Made by a program: the position numbers and the translations under genes. Positions 30,490-40,700 of a DNA stretch of 64,000 nt are shown here, one piece after another; positions within the stretch are counted from its first letter, which is position 1, and each line of letters starts with the position of its first letter. The notes below the pieces were generated by a model that was given only the letters and a program-made list of their open reading frames with translations, made no database searches and was not told the DNA's origin. Origin of the DNA: Agapetus fuscipes (Eukaryota; Arthropoda; Insecta; Trichoptera; Glossosomatidae); contig OX637351.1 of assembly GCA_951799405.1 (NCBI GenBank), positions 5,116,251 to 5,180,250 on the forward strand, given 5' to 3'.

Positions 30490-30735
30490 AACCGTCGATA
30501 TGTAACATTAAAGATTCACATTATATGCATTCTCACAAGTAGACACGTATAAATTGGCGCTTAAACATGCCGCATGTGGACCTACTTACAGTATAAAAAA
30601 ACTCAAATGAACATACACCCTGCAACTCCTGCCGTCCTTCCCTAAAACAGGGGTGACATTAGTAAAGTGAACCATTTTCTGCAGCATGGGTGGTAAGCCG
30701 CATACCAACCTATAAGTCAAGGAACATACACAACA
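30490..30735 (-). repeat. LINE-A 3' UTR copy
   Basis: Complete minus-strand UTR (gtaacattaaagattcacat to ctataagtcaaggaacatac). Confidence 0.85.
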
Positions 30736-30754
30736 AGTAACATTTTTATTTTTA

Positions 30755-31030
30755 TTAATTACGTTTTTCCTGCCATGCTTCTCAAATGCTTCATTTCCAC
30801 CGAACATGCTTTACTTATTTCGCTATCATTCACTGTCCATGCTTCACTTCCATACATCAAAGTCGGTAACAATATGCCATTGTGTGACGCAATTCTCAGA
30901 TCCATCGTCAATCGCTTGTTCTTTGCTATTCTTCCTATTGCACCGACCACTTGCTTTCCCTTGCACACCCTATTCTCAAGTTACCTTGTCGTCTTCCCAT
31001 TCTTTTCGAACACATTTCCGAAGTAACTAA
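30755..31030 (-). mobile_element. LINE-F2 ORF2 fragment (post-RT region)
   Basis: Minus-strand frame of 69 codons: KGKQVVGAIGRIAKNKRLT, MDLRIASHNGILLPTLMYGS, EAWTVNDSEISKACSVEMKH. The LPTLMYGSEAWT motif follows the RT domain in many non-LTR elements, and the same words recur in LINE-F1 at 40890. One internal stop separates a further upstream piece. Confidence 0.85.
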
Positions 31031-31059
31031 ATTAATCCACAATTTCGACTTTCGTACTA

Positions 31060-31555
31060 ATCTAATCTAATCTAAGCTGCAAAGATATATATCATTTAAG
31101 ATTTATATTAAATGCATTCCCACAAGCAGACATGTATAATTTCGCGCTAACACATGCCGCATGTGGACCTACAATATAAAAACCCAATCTCAAATGAACA
31201 TAAGCCCTGCAACTCTTGCCGTCCTTCCCTGAAACAGGGGTGACATTGGCAAAGTGAACCATTTTTTACAGTATGGGTTGTCAGCCGCATACCAACCTAT
31301 AAGTCAAGGAACATACATCACAAATTACATTTTTTAAATCAATAAATAATAATATAAACATGGACATTAAAAAAAAACTAAATCATAAAACCAATTTCAC
31401 TTTAATAATCCCTAGCCGCCAACATTACTGATCAACCGCCATTTCTTTCTATCCTTACATACTTCTTTCATTTCCTCCAGAGTCATAACCTTCTTCATAC
31501 AAGCTCTTCTTTTATCATGACTCTGGATATTCTACTCCAACTTATGTAGATAAAA
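31060..31555 (-). mobile_element. LINE-A reference copy: coding end plus 3' UTR
   Basis: Best example linking the commonest repeat to a non-LTR element. On the minus strand the sequence first reads as an ORF2 C-terminus (atatccagagtcatgataaa, gctcttgtatgaagaagg, then the KEVCKDRKKWR-like end), followed by an AT-rich linker and the roughly 250-bp UTR. The UTR has two self-complementary parts, CCCTGTTTCAGGG and CACATGCGGCATGTG, and ends in (AGATT)n. This shows the abundant UTR-only copies derive from a LINE 3' end. Confidence 0.85.
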
Positions 31556-31777
31556 GATTATTTTCCAAGACGTCGAATGATCCGGAAACACATTTAGCAT
31601 GTAAATCCTCACTACTAGTTGCAAGAGTCCAGCAATTAGTATGCGCGCACGGTTATGGGGGGCACATACTTGAACTCCGGGCACTTTCTACGCGTCACCT
31701 TAACAGTGGGTAAAAGTGGCCTTCCTAGTGATTCACAGGGTTACGAAACATTTGCAACGCGCCATCAAAACAAACAT
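31555..31777. other. Short spacer
   Basis: Unique sequence with no assigned family. Confidence 0.4.
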
Positions 31778-31890
31778 TGACCGGTCTGTAGACTAGAGGT
31801 TAACGCTTCTGACTCGTAACTGGAAGGTTGTGGGCTCGAATCCCGGCGGAGTACAAAAAATATACCATGTACGTTTTCAATTTTGCTTCC
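31778..31890 (+). repeat. SINE-C 5' part
   Basis: gaccggtctgtagactagag, ggttgtgggctcgaatcccg, cgtttt; truncated by SINE-B. Has both A- and B-box-like motifs. Confidence 0.85.
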
Positions 31891-31896
31891 GGTGTC

Positions 31897-31993
31897 CGGT
31901 CGATAGCTCAGATGGTAGAGTGCTTGCATTCCATGCCGAGAGCAAGGGTTTGATCCCCACCGAGGGTGTCAGAAATGATTTCCCGTTTTGGTG
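31897..31993 (+). repeat. SINE-B 5' part
   Basis: gtccggtcgatagctcagat, gggtttgatcccc, truncated after tttcccgttttggtg by the next SINE-C. Confidence 0.85.
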
Positions 31994-32205
31994 ACGGTCC
32001 GTAGCTCAGTGGTAGCACTGCGGACTCTGAATAGGAGGTTGTGGGTTCGATTCCCGACGGAGCACGAAAGATGTACCATGTATATTTTCAAATTTACTTT
32101 TCGCTGGGTTGAGAAATTCATAAACCTTTACAAATGACCGGTCATCAAAAGATCCATCCAGCCTTAAAGCAACTGGGTCTTGCATGAGACGACCAAGCTC
32201 GTAAA
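31994..32205 (+). repeat. SINE-C variant with a different tRNA-like head
   Basis: The head acggtccgtagctcagtggt, agcactgcggactctgaata, gggttcgattcccgacgg is closer to a functional tRNA than in other copies, with box A tagctcagtgg. The body follows and is truncated at aagctcgtaaa. Confidence 0.85.
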
Positions 32206-32209
32206 AAGT

Positions 32210-32545
32210 CCGGTCGATAGCTCAGTTGGTAGAGTGCTTGCATTCCATGCCGAGAGCAAGGGTTCAATCCCCACCAAGGGTGTCAGAAATGATTTACCGT
32301 TTTGGTGTGTATTTCAAACCCAAAATAAATACCGGCAGGGTGTACGTACTCAGCCTTCACAAGAAATGAGAACCAGCCCCCTCGGGAGCTGGGTAACCCC
32401 CCATCAACTGAAAGTGGTTGGTGTGAGGCCGGCCCCCTAACCCGTAAAAATAAATAGGCCCCGAATCGCCACATGTTACCCTTTCGGGGAGAACGCAGGT
32501 AAGGAGCTATACTATACATGTAGCTTAGTTGCGTTTGTTGGTTGC
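32210..32545 (+). repeat. SINE-B, full length
   Basis: gtccggtcgatagctcagtt, gggttcaatcccc, complete body and tail gtagcttagttgcgtttg. Fourth SINE in a row here. Confidence 0.9.
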
Positions 32546-32834
32546 TTATTACATTTTCAGTTTGACCACTATGGTACTGGAGCTTTTTTTTTAAATTAAA
32601 CATTTTATCTTATTCGTGTGCAACCACAGACAATCAAAGATAAAAAAAATAGACACTTAAAATTTCAAAGACAAAATCGTATTAAGGTTACGTTACCGTA
32701 AATATGAGAAATGCGGATCGGATTCTGTGCGGTTATTTCGGTAAATGACCGAGAGGAATTTAGGAAATTGCCGGTAACACTTATTTTTAATGAAAATGTA
32801 ACTGTTTATTTGTACACATGTCAAATGTTGGTAT
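32545..32834. other. Spacer, nothing recognised
   Basis: AT-rich; no frame or repeat assigned. Confidence 0.4.
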
Positions 32835-33162
32835 ATCTACTGAGCTACACATATAGTGTAACTCCTTCACGCGTGACCCCCGAAGGGGTTGCATGCGGCG
32901 AGTTGAACCTATTTCTTTTTACAGGTAAAGGGGCCAGCCTTACGTCAACCACTTCAGTTGAAGTGGAGGTTTCCCAGCTTCCGAGAAAACTGGTAGGTAC
33001 TCATTTCTTTTGAAGGCTTAGTAAACCTTGCGGGTATTTAAATTTGGGGTTTGAAATTAACACCGAAACGAGAAATCATTTCTGACACCCTCGGTGGGAT
33101 TCGAACCCGAGCTCACGGCATGGAATGCAAGCACTCTACCAACTGAGCTATCTACCGGACTC
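32835..33162 (-). repeat. SINE-B, full length
   Basis: Minus-strand copy from the tail (tgagctacacatatagtgta) to the head (caactgagctatctaccgga). With the copy at 32210 it forms an inverted pair separated by about 290 bp. Confidence 0.9.
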
Positions 33163-33534
33163 ATATATATTTGATCAATATATATTTGCAACTAAGGTTA
33201 TAAATTATGTAGATAGATTACCTTTTACTAATAGGTTGAATTATAAAGTGAAAAATTAATGTATCACCATTTCATTGACTTTCAAGGCTTTTTAATTTCC
33301 CGGGGCTTTTAAAAGCCCAGATAATCTGTCATATTTCGGTGTGTTTAGCATTGCGGTCACGCTCAGGCCACTTGTCAGGCCATTAAAGCCCAGAGTTTCA
33401 AAATCCCCAGGGTTTCCAGTTTAAGCGTGCTGGCGAAACATGTCCCTCGGTTATTCAAACCAATATTCATAGACATATTGTATATTCATATGACCCTCTT
33501 CTCACTAACGAAGAAGTCCTTCAAAGCATCTATA

Positions 33535-33805
33535 ATCTAAGTTGCAAAGATATAGTAACATTTAAAATACATATTAAATGCATGCCCACAAACAGGAACA
33601 TGTAAGTTATATCTAATTTAATCTAATCTAAGTTGCAAAGATATGTAACATTGGGGATTCACATTACAAGTATTCTCACAAGCAGACACGTACAAGTTTG
33701 CGTTTGCGCATGCCGCATGTGAAACTACAATATAAAAACCAAATCTCAAATGGACATACACCCTGCAACTTCTTTCGACCTTCCCTGAAGCAGGGATGAC
33801 ATTGG
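33535..33805 (-). repeat. LINE-A 3' UTR copies (fragment plus main copy)
   Basis: A short tip (ataatctaagttgcaaagat) is followed at about 33610 by a second copy that runs to ggatgacattggcag, where it switches abruptly to SINE-B tail. Confidence 0.8.
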
Positions 33806-33900
33806 CAGGTAAATAGGTTCTACTCGCCACATGCGACCCCTTCGGGGATAACGCGGCAAGAAGTTACACCGCATGTGTAGCTTAATTGCGTAGTTGCGTT
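33806..33900 (+). repeat. SINE-B tail
   Basis: gtaaataggttctactcgcc, ccccttcggggataacgcgg and tgtgtagcttaattgcg. Confidence 0.85.
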
Positions 33901-33904
33901 ACAA

Positions 33905-34112
33905 ATAAGGCTCATATTTAATGCACGCCAACAAGCAGATACATGTTAATCTGCATGAGTATACTTACAAAATAAACCAAAGCTCACATGAACATGAACC
34001 TTGCTACTCTTGCAGCTTTTCCCTGAAACGGGGTGGCATTGGAAAAAGTGAACAAACTTTTTACTGCACGGGGTCAGCCTCATACCAACCTATTAGTCAA
34101 GGAATACAAAGT
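33905..34112 (-). repeat. LINE-A subfamily A2 UTR
   Basis: Minus-strand A2 copy (cctgaaacggggtggcattgg, ctattagtcaaggaatac). Confidence 0.8.
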
Positions 34113-34127
34113 AATTTATTTGAAAAA

Positions 34128-34265
34128 CTGTATCTGTAACTCTGACACCATTAAGATAGGGGTGGCCAGAACCTCTGGAGATTTGCCACCATTTTTTCCT
34201 ATTCTTGCATACTCCTTTCAGTTCATTCATATCCATCACCGTTCTTTATAGATTTTCTTCTTTTG
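34128..34265 (-). repeat. LINE-F2 3' end fragment
   Basis: gataggggtggccagaacct and cattcatatccatcaccg match the F2 3' UTR and the coding end. Confidence 0.75.
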
Positions 34266-34434
34266 AATACTGAGGAAAAAAAATGAGTAACTGGAAATGA
34301 TGGCAGGTTGACCCTTTGTCATGAGGATCTATTTATTTATACAAGTAAGGGAACTAACCTTTCGATAGACATTTTTTTGTTGTAAAGGCCAAACGCGTTC
34401 TGTTTTATGGTTCAAGTTAGAAGAAAACACACAG

Positions 34435-34535
34435 AAACGGGACATGGGTTTTGACACCTTTCGATGGGATTCGAACCCGACCTCTCAGCATGGGATGCAT
34501 GCACTCTACTAACTGAGCTAGCTACCGGACTAAAA
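34435..34535 (-). repeat. SINE-B head fragment
   Basis: ttttgacacctttcgatggg, attcgaacccgacc, ctactaactgagctagctac. Confidence 0.85.
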
Positions 34536-34698
34536 GTGAAACAAAAAACCTATTTCTCGTGAAAGGAAAAATAAATTTAAACAGTAAAAATAGTACTTTA
34601 GCTACAGGTAACACTTAGTTTAAGGGATCGAACCATGCACGACAAATTTTTATTTTCAAAGCTTTATACTCAACCAGAACAACTAGGCTCGTATCGAC

Positions 34699-34943
34699 CA
34701 GTACCCTTAGTACGAGTTGCAAAACTTGAGTAATGTAAAGTTTACGGCAATTATTTAATAGTGATTTCCCCCAAAATCTGCGGTTTTTGTTTGTTTGAAC
34801 TTGATTTTCTTTATCACTGTAACTCTTTTTCTAAGACTATAAAGTGTAAGTAACAAAAACGGCAGATTTTGGGGGAAATCACTCTTTAATATTTTCCGTA
34901 AACTTTACTTTCTCAAGTTTCGCAACTCGTACTAAGGGTACTG
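34699..34943. mobile_element. Long-TIR MITE (CAGTACCC ends)
   Basis: 245 bp, almost entirely two inverted arms of about 100 bp (cagtacccttagtacgagtt on the left, its complement on the right; gatttcccccaaaatctgc near the inner ends). No clear target duplication. Family not identified. Confidence 0.85.
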
Positions 34944-35334
34944 TTAGCAAAACTCTTAAATTCGTATTAGTACAAAAAAAGGTATCACAAAAAAAACCTT
35001 TCTTTTGTTACCCTTAAACGTTTAAAAAACAACTTTCTTTCAAATACGCCTTACAATACGTAAGCTAACATATTTACTTTCCAACTTTATCTCCTACCTT
35101 TCCTTTTGTTGTATTATACTCACTGAAAAGCCCTGAAAGGGTTTTTATTTCGACTAGGGGTAGTTTTCTATTTGAAATAAATGTCGATAGAATTTAGTGT
35201 TTTCTTATTAAATGTTTTTTTAACACTTATAGTGTTTTTCACACACGGTAAAACCATGGTTCATCTGCCGCCTAAACTGAAGTTTCTACATTAAAAAAAA
35301 CCTCGATCTTCTAAGGATTAACTGCAAGTTGTTA
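34944..35334. other. Spacer with a MITE-N-like piece
   Basis: The stretch 35228-35285 (gtttttcacacacggtaaaa, ccatggttcatctgccgcc) resembles one end of MITE-N at 42832. Confidence 0.45.
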
Positions 35335-35605
35335 CTGTAAGCTGTAACTCTGTCGCCATTCCGCTAGGGGTGGCCAGAACCTCTGCAGACCTGCCTCCAT
35401 TTCTTCCTTACCTTACATACCTCTTTCAATTTATTCATATCCAGCACCTTTTTCATACATTTTCTTCTTTTACGCTCGCTTTGTATATCCCATTCTTTCA
35501 CAATCTTCTCAACCTGATCACTCCATACTTTTCTCGGTCGTCCCTTACCTCTTTTTCCTTTCACACTACCTTTGTATATATACTTTGTCAGTCCAACGTT
35601 TGTGA
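35335..35605 (-). mobile_element. LINE-F2 ORF2 C-terminus and UTR
   Basis: Minus strand reads YKGSVKGKRGKGRPRKVWSD, QVEKIVKEWDIQSERKRRKC, MKKVLDMNKLKEVC in one uninterrupted frame, then the UTR ggccacccctagcggaatgg. One of the better-preserved F2 copies, but 5'-truncated. Confidence 0.9.
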
Positions 35606-35804
35606 ATAACAACTGTTGGGCTTTTGTATACTTGACAATGAATATATACGAAACAAATTCTAACACAGCAAAGCTATGGCTCAATCTCCGCTTAAAGACA
35701 ATTCTATAAATAAAAGCAAAACAATGATCCGTGGATCATCCACGAATTAGATGCTGTTTTGAATATTACTGTGTGTAGAAGTTAGTCGATTGTATACATA
35801 TTTT

Positions 35805-36078
35805 TTTCCATGACTTATAGATCAGTACGAGGCTGATTGCGGCTGAGTAATGTAAAAATTGGTTCACTTAGCCAATATCAATCCTGTTTCAGGGAAGGTC
35901 GGCAGAATTGCAGGGTGTATGTTCATTTGAGATTCGGGTTTTAATATTGTAAAGTGTGTTAAGTCCACATGCGGCATGTTAAAACGCTAACAAATACGTG
36001 TCTGCTTGTCAAAATGCATATAATGTGAATCCCCAATGTAACATATCTTTGCAGCTTAGATTTGATTAGATTAGAAAT
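35805..36078 (+). repeat. LINE-A 3' UTR copy
   Basis: Diverged copy from ccatgacttatagatcag to gcagcttagatttgattag. Confidence 0.8.
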
Positions 36079-36079
36079 A

Positions 36080-36410
36080 TGCCTCTCTCAGAAAATAATT
36101 CTATGGTTCTCTGTTACCTACAAAGGCAAGTAAAAAACTTCCTTCTCATGAAGTGAAATATAATTAACGGAGAATAACGCATGCAGAAGCAGTGTGTAAG
36201 TTTATACGAGAATCTTCACTCTCTCGGATGGCTGGATCAGACTGGTCTCTTTTAGCAGCAAGTAGCAAGTGGCAAATAGCAAGTGGCGAGTAGCAAGTGG
36301 CGAGTGATTCGTGAACTAAAGTGTTCAGGCATAAAGTGCGTACATTGGACCTGTAATAGGTAGGTACACATTAACTTGGAAAAACTTTATTTCTTCTATA
36401 TTTGTTATGG
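36080..36410. other. Spacer with a short tandem repeat
   Basis: At 36246-36308 there are several units of agcaagtggc / gagtagcaagtggc. Otherwise unique. Confidence 0.55.
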
Positions 36411-36575
36411 TTTGTATATTAACAATGTGAAAAATCATATTGATTGATTTATTTTTATTTTTTAGATACAAAATTCTATTTAAACACTGTTTCTTTTCAC
36501 ATATATCGATTTATTTTATTTAAAAATTACAAACGTTTTCGACCTTATAGGTCATCATCAGGTAAAAATACCTAT
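36411..36575 (-). mobile_element. Hammerhead-bearing repeat
   Basis: Body on the minus strand: shared tract with gtgaaaa and cagtgttt-like words, ending atggtttgtatattaacaat at its 3' side. The ribozyme motif is at its 5' side. Confidence 0.65.
36525..36567 (-). ncRNA. Hammerhead-like ribozyme motif 6
   Basis: Minus strand: TTAC, CTGATGA, stem II GACC/GGTC, GAAA, self-complementary AACGTT, T, GTAA. Stem I is four perfect pairs and every core residue matches the consensus. Confidence 0.7.
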
Positions 36576-36589
36576 TTTTCTTCTTTATG

Positions 36590-36745
36590 CATCGGCAAGA
36601 GTTGCAGGCTGTATGTTCATTTGAGGTTTGGATTTTTATTAGTATGTTCACATTCAGCATTTGTTAGCGCGAACTTACGTCTTACACGTGTTTGTTTGTG
36701 GCATGCATTTGACATGAGCTTTGAATGTTAATATAATATTTTTTG
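36590..36745 (+). repeat. LINE-A 3' UTR fragment
   Basis: Starts mid-UTR (catcggcaagagttgcagg) and runs through gttagcgcgaacttacg to gctttgaatg. Confidence 0.75.
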
Positions 36746-37078
36746 TAACAAAATGTTCTAGATCAATATAAATTTTAATTCTATACCTCTGTGCATTAAA
36801 TTTATGAAGTATTTTTAACAATCTCTAGGTTCATATTTATTAATCTTTTATCTTTTTTCATATTTTTATAAAATATTCTGTATCGAGAAAAAATAAAAAC
36901 ATATATGTTTACCGCGCGTCATTTATGTATGTGACAACACTTAAAATAATTCACACTTCTATCTTTTACTCGTTCAAATTATATATGCCTAAAGATTTAA
37001 AATTATGACTACGGTCGTTAGACATTTTAAAAAGAATGAAAAAAACGGATTTTACTGACCGTGCAAAAGAGAAGAACG
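36745..37078. other. AT-rich spacer
   Basis: Nothing recognised. Confidence 0.4.
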
Positions 37079-37080
37079 AT

Positions 37081-37126
37081 TTTCTCTACGTTTCATCGGA
37101 GTCATATCCGACGTCTTCAGGAGACG
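37081..37126 (-). ncRNA. Hammerhead-like ribozyme motif 7
   Basis: Minus strand: TCTC, CTGAAGA, a six-pair stem II (CGTCGG/CCGATG with one G-T), GAAA, ACGT, A, GAGA. Stem I is fully complementary. Confidence 0.7.
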
Positions 37127-37657
37127 TGTGCCCTCTTCTGTGCCTGTTCACACACATGCTCTTCTCACTTCCCTTCTCGCTCGCCTCGCGCTAGGAGCTG
37201 AATGTAAACGGGGTAATAGATATGCATCTATCGGTATATCTAAGGCGAGCGTGTGCGAAGAAGCAGCTCACGCACACACCCATCCACTAATGCATCAGTA
37301 CTTGACTAGTCTGAACAAGGCACAAGCGAGTAATGAGAAGCCAGTATTTTAATTAGAGCTACCGAGAATTCTACTTTTAAATCAACCATGGCGTTTGAAC
37401 AAAAATGTATGGAAACTGAAACAGAGCACCTATTGAATGCTTTAGTTTCTATAAACTTATGGTGAAACGCTATGGTTGAGACGAGACGTAAAGTTTGTAT
37501 GGAAATACCGACGGTGCATTCTACCCTATTCAGAGGAATTCGTAGACTAATTTAGTTTCTAAGTGAATCGAGTTACTCTGTAAAATTTTAGCGGTGAAAA
37601 TTATAAAGTTGCTTAGCTACGTGGCTGACCTAAAAAACATAATTTATAATAATATAT
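37127..37657. other. Unique GC-richer block, then spacer
   Basis: 37128-37352 is richer in G/C (ctcgcctcgcgctaggagc) with a 74-codon frame lacking any recognised motif. It could be part of a larger element that carries the adjacent ribozyme motif. Confidence 0.3.
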
Positions 37658-37935
37658 GACCGGTCCGTAGTCTAGTGGTCAACACTTCTGACTCGTAAAT
37701 GGAAGGTTGTAGGTTCGAATCTCGACAGAACACACAAAAAATATACCATTTATATTTTCAAATATGCTCTTCGCTGGGTGAAAAATTCATATAGGTACCT
37801 TTACCAAAGACCGGTCACTAAAGGTCCATCAAGCCTTACAGCGACTGGGTATTGCTTGGGAATTGCCGATTTCTATAGCGACGACCAAGCTTGCAGAGGG
37901 CTCTTGAATTGTGATTCACATAAAACCAAATATAT
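37658..37935 (+). repeat. SINE-C (C1), near full length
   Basis: gaccggtccgtagtctagtg, ggttgtaggttcgaatctcg, body, and tail gcagagggctcttgaattgt. Confidence 0.9.
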
Positions 37936-37982
37936 AATCCAAATATCTTTATTCCCTACAAATAAACACAATGAACACAGTC

Positions 37983-38045
37983 CGGTGAACCATTTCTTAC
38001 AGTATGGGTGTTTACCCTCACACCAACCTATTGGTCAAGGAACAA
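37983..38045 (-). repeat. LINE-A 3' UTR fragment
   Basis: ggtgaaccatttcttacagt to tattggtcaaggaac. Confidence 0.75.
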
Positions 38046-38764
38046 AAATATTACTGGACTTTTGACCCACAATTCGGCCTTATTCATTAGATTGTTTGAA
38101 CCCAAAACCAGAGATAAACCAGCTTATTAGTATGGGAAAACTGACTTTATACTGGTTTAAAAATTAAAACCTTTTTATGAATAAGGGGGATTGTGTTGGA
38201 GTGAAAGCGCTCGAGTAGTCTTCATTGAATTTTAATACAGAAATTGAAATGCAACCATAAATTTCATAATTCATTGGGTCATAATATGCAAACATGAGTA
38301 ATTGCGCTATTAAACAATTCAGTGTAATAAGGTGATTTGTTGTTGAATTAATCATGGAAATTTCTAGCAATTCATAAATTTTGTTGACACATTCTAGACA
38401 TAGTTTAATTAATGAGAAGTCAACTATAAATTTCACTAGAAGGTATCAATACGTGCTATCCTAATTTATGAATTTATAATACAAGTATAGGATACATATT
38501 AGATTTTAATCTGACTTTTATGAAACGAATTAAATGTTTTTTTTATTAAAACAAGAACAAAAAAGAGAAAAAACGTCTCATTTTTCCTCGACTTGTCTCT
38601 TTTGTGAAAACTCATTTTGTTTTTTAAATTAAGTCGATTTGCGCTTAATGTAAGGCAGCTTTTTTTTACAGGGTTTCAGGAATACGAGTTTTCTTCTTAT
38701 TTATTTCCGTACATTTTTTGTGTAAATTGTTGTTTTTCATTTATGTTTTATTTAAATACGAATA
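38045..38764. other. Spacer, nothing recognised
   Basis: AT-rich; frames of 90 and 61 codons here have no recognisable content. Confidence 0.4.
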
Positions 38765-39054
38765 AGGTTATGACTCTGGATGACATGAAAGGAGTATGTT
38801 AGGACAGAAAGAAATGGCGGTTGATATGTAATGTTGGCGGCTGGGGCAAGGGTTTTTTTCAATTAGAATTTTGTATTTGTTTTTAATGTTTATACGTATT
38901 ATTATTTGTCTATTTAAAAAATGTAATTTGTTGTGTATATTTGATTGACTTATATGTTTGTATACGGCTGACTACACATGCTGAAGAAAATGGTTCACTT
39001 TGCCAATGTCACCCCTGTTCCAGGGAAGGTCGGCAAGAGTTGCAGGGTGTATTA
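38765..39054 (+). repeat. LINE-A 3' end interrupted by a MITE
   Basis: Coding end (tatgactctggatgacatga, gacagaaagaaatggcggtt), linker, and UTR to gttgcagggtgtatt, where MITE-M is inserted. The distal UTR is not found immediately after the MITE. Confidence 0.85.
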
Positions 39055-39355
39055 GGGCCTGTTGCAAAAACCTCCAATAAATTTTTGATTGACACATAAA
39101 ATTTTATTAATTGTGAAAAGGACCTCGGTCAAATATTTCTCGGAAGTGGATCATAATATGATGGAATTTGAACAGGAGAGATGATGTACATCAGCTGTCT
39201 TACGTATGTATATGCAACCAAATTTTTGATTGGAAAGGAAGAAATCACACCTAATTTTGATTTTTGTCTGATTGGAGTTTGGTGCAACTACCCCGAAAAG
39301 CAATCAAATCTGATGAGTCAATCAAATATTGGCTGGAGGTTGGTGCAACAGGCCC
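39055..39355. mobile_element. MITE-M, Harbinger-like
   Basis: 301 bp with inverted ends GGGCCTGTTGCA / TGCAACAGGCCC continuing inward (acctccaat..tttttgattg against caatcaaat..attggctggaggt). The TTA target duplication at 39052-39054 and 39356-39358 points to the PIF/Harbinger group. A half copy is at 61785. Confidence 0.85.
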
Positions 39356-39389
39356 TTACTGTACTACAATCCGGACACCTTGATAATCC

Positions 39390-39600
39390 GCCAATGGTTC
39401 AATTTGCCAATGTCACCCCTGTGTCAGGGAAGGTTGGCAAAAGTTGTAGTGCTTATGTTCATTGGTGAGTTTGAATTTTATTTGTAAGTACACATTCAGC
39501 ATTTGTAAGCGCGAACTACGCGTGTTTGTTTGTGGGCATACATCTGAGAGCTTTAAATGAATATATCCTTGCAACTTAGATTATAGATTATAGCCATTAT
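39390..39600 (+). repeat. LINE-A 3' UTR copy
   Basis: ggttcaatttgccaatgtca through gtaagcgcgaactacgcg to gcaacttagattatag; a second copy, not the continuation of the interrupted one. Confidence 0.8.
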
Positions 39601-39710
39601 AACTTATTATAGTCTGGTCTTTCCGTGCCCGGATAAGCGAAGCCCTACTCTTATTGTCCATATACATCTACTTTTGAAATTCTAACATGATTTCTCTTCT
39701 TTTTTTTCAG

Positions 39711-39801
39711 AAGAATGCATTGAATTCAACAGCAACTTCTTCTATTGACATCTTCTGCGTAATACTGCCGCTTCAAGGGTTTCAAAAATGGATTCTGAAA
39801 G
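39711..39801 (+). CDS. Candidate internal exon, unknown gene
   Basis: A 91-base block sits between a strong acceptor (tttctcttcttttttttcag) and a good donor (GAAAG followed by GTATGTTA). One frame is open across it from its first base: KNALNSTATSSIDIFCVILP, LQGFQKWILK, ending in phase 1. The other two frames contain stops. Spliced to the candidate at 50107 the frame stays open. An alternative reading is a 5' UTR exon with a start at 39788 (caaaaATGG), but splicing that ATG frame to 50107 gives an immediate stop. No domain is recognised. Evidence is splice signals and frame only. Confidence 0.35.
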
Positions 39802-39866
39802 GTATGTTAACTCTTTCTATTTTATCTTTGTATTATTATTATTTTCTTTTTTGTTTGTATTTTCTT

Positions 39867-40359
39867 ATGGGGCTTCCACACGCTTGCCAACCCATCACAA
39901 GTCAAGCGCACAGTGTGTCGTCTAGAACATGCTAGCTGGACAAAATTTTGTTTAATGGACTAATTTTGTCCAGCTAGCATGTTCTAGACGACACACTGTG
40001 CGCTTGGCTACAAGCCAGTGTATCGTCTAGAACAGTGGTTCCTAAACTTTTAATTTCGCGTACCACTCACGAATTAATAAATCAGTAGCGTACCACAATG
40101 GTGCTGCATGTTCGACACCAGAGAAGAAACATACAGCCATGGCCAAAAAAGTCATATGGCCATAGCTGTTTGCGTACCACCTTAAGAAGCGTCGCGTACC
40201 ACTGGTGGTACGCGTACCATAGTTTGGGAATCACTGGTCTAGAACATGCTAGCTGGACAAAATTAGTCCATTAGACAAAATTTTGTCCAGCTAGCATGTT
40301 CTAGACGACACACTGTGCGCTTGACTTGTGATGGGTTGGCAAGCGTGAGGAAGCCCCAT
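39867..40359. mobile_element. Long inverted-repeat element with internal hairpins
   Basis: Outer arms (atggggcttccacacgcttg, tgggttggcaagcgtgagg at the other end) extend about 95 bp each and include cgcacagtgtgtcgtctaga. Inside, gctggacaaaatt and aattttgtccagc form further hairpins twice. A hAT MITE is nested in it. No transposase. Class not identified. Confidence 0.85.
40033..40236. mobile_element. hAT MITE nested in the palindrome
   Basis: 204 bp with ends CAGTGGTTCCTAAACTTTT and atagtttgggaatcactg, typical of hobo/Charlie-like hAT elements, and a perfect 8-bp duplication GTCTAGAA at 40025-40032 and 40237-40244. The interior has several gcgtaccac words. Confidence 0.92.
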
Positions 40360-40472
40360 CACACATCGCCACCTTAAAAGTAACACTGAATAAGTGCTGA
40401 TACAGTGATTTGTGAAATCGTCGATAAAACCTTTAATTAAAAGTAACTTCTCATAGTAAGTGAAATAACTAA

Positions 40473-40700
40473 CGACCGGTCCGTAGTCTAGTGGTTAACA
40501 CTTCTGACTCGTAAATGGAAGGTTATGGGTTCAAATCCCGGCGGAGCACAAAAGTATATCATTCAAATTTTCAAATAAGCTCTTCGCTGGGTTGAAAAGT
40601 TCATATATCTTTTACTAAATACCGTTTCCCGTAAGGTCCATCCAGACTTACAGCAACTGGGTCTCGCTTGAGAATTGGAGCTTTTTATAGTGACGACGTA
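40473..40700 (+). repeat. SINE-C, 3' truncated
   Basis: gaccggtccgtagtctagtg, ggttatgggttcaaatcccg and body to atagtgacgacg, then a break before the C1 tail. Confidence 0.85.

Noticed and set aside
32210..32600. Overlapping frames on both strands as short genes
   Set aside because: Both are translations of a SINE-B copy.
37128..37352. Coding exon (74 codons, GC-richer)
   Set aside because: No splice signals at plausible places and no recognisable protein features; kept only as an unassigned block.
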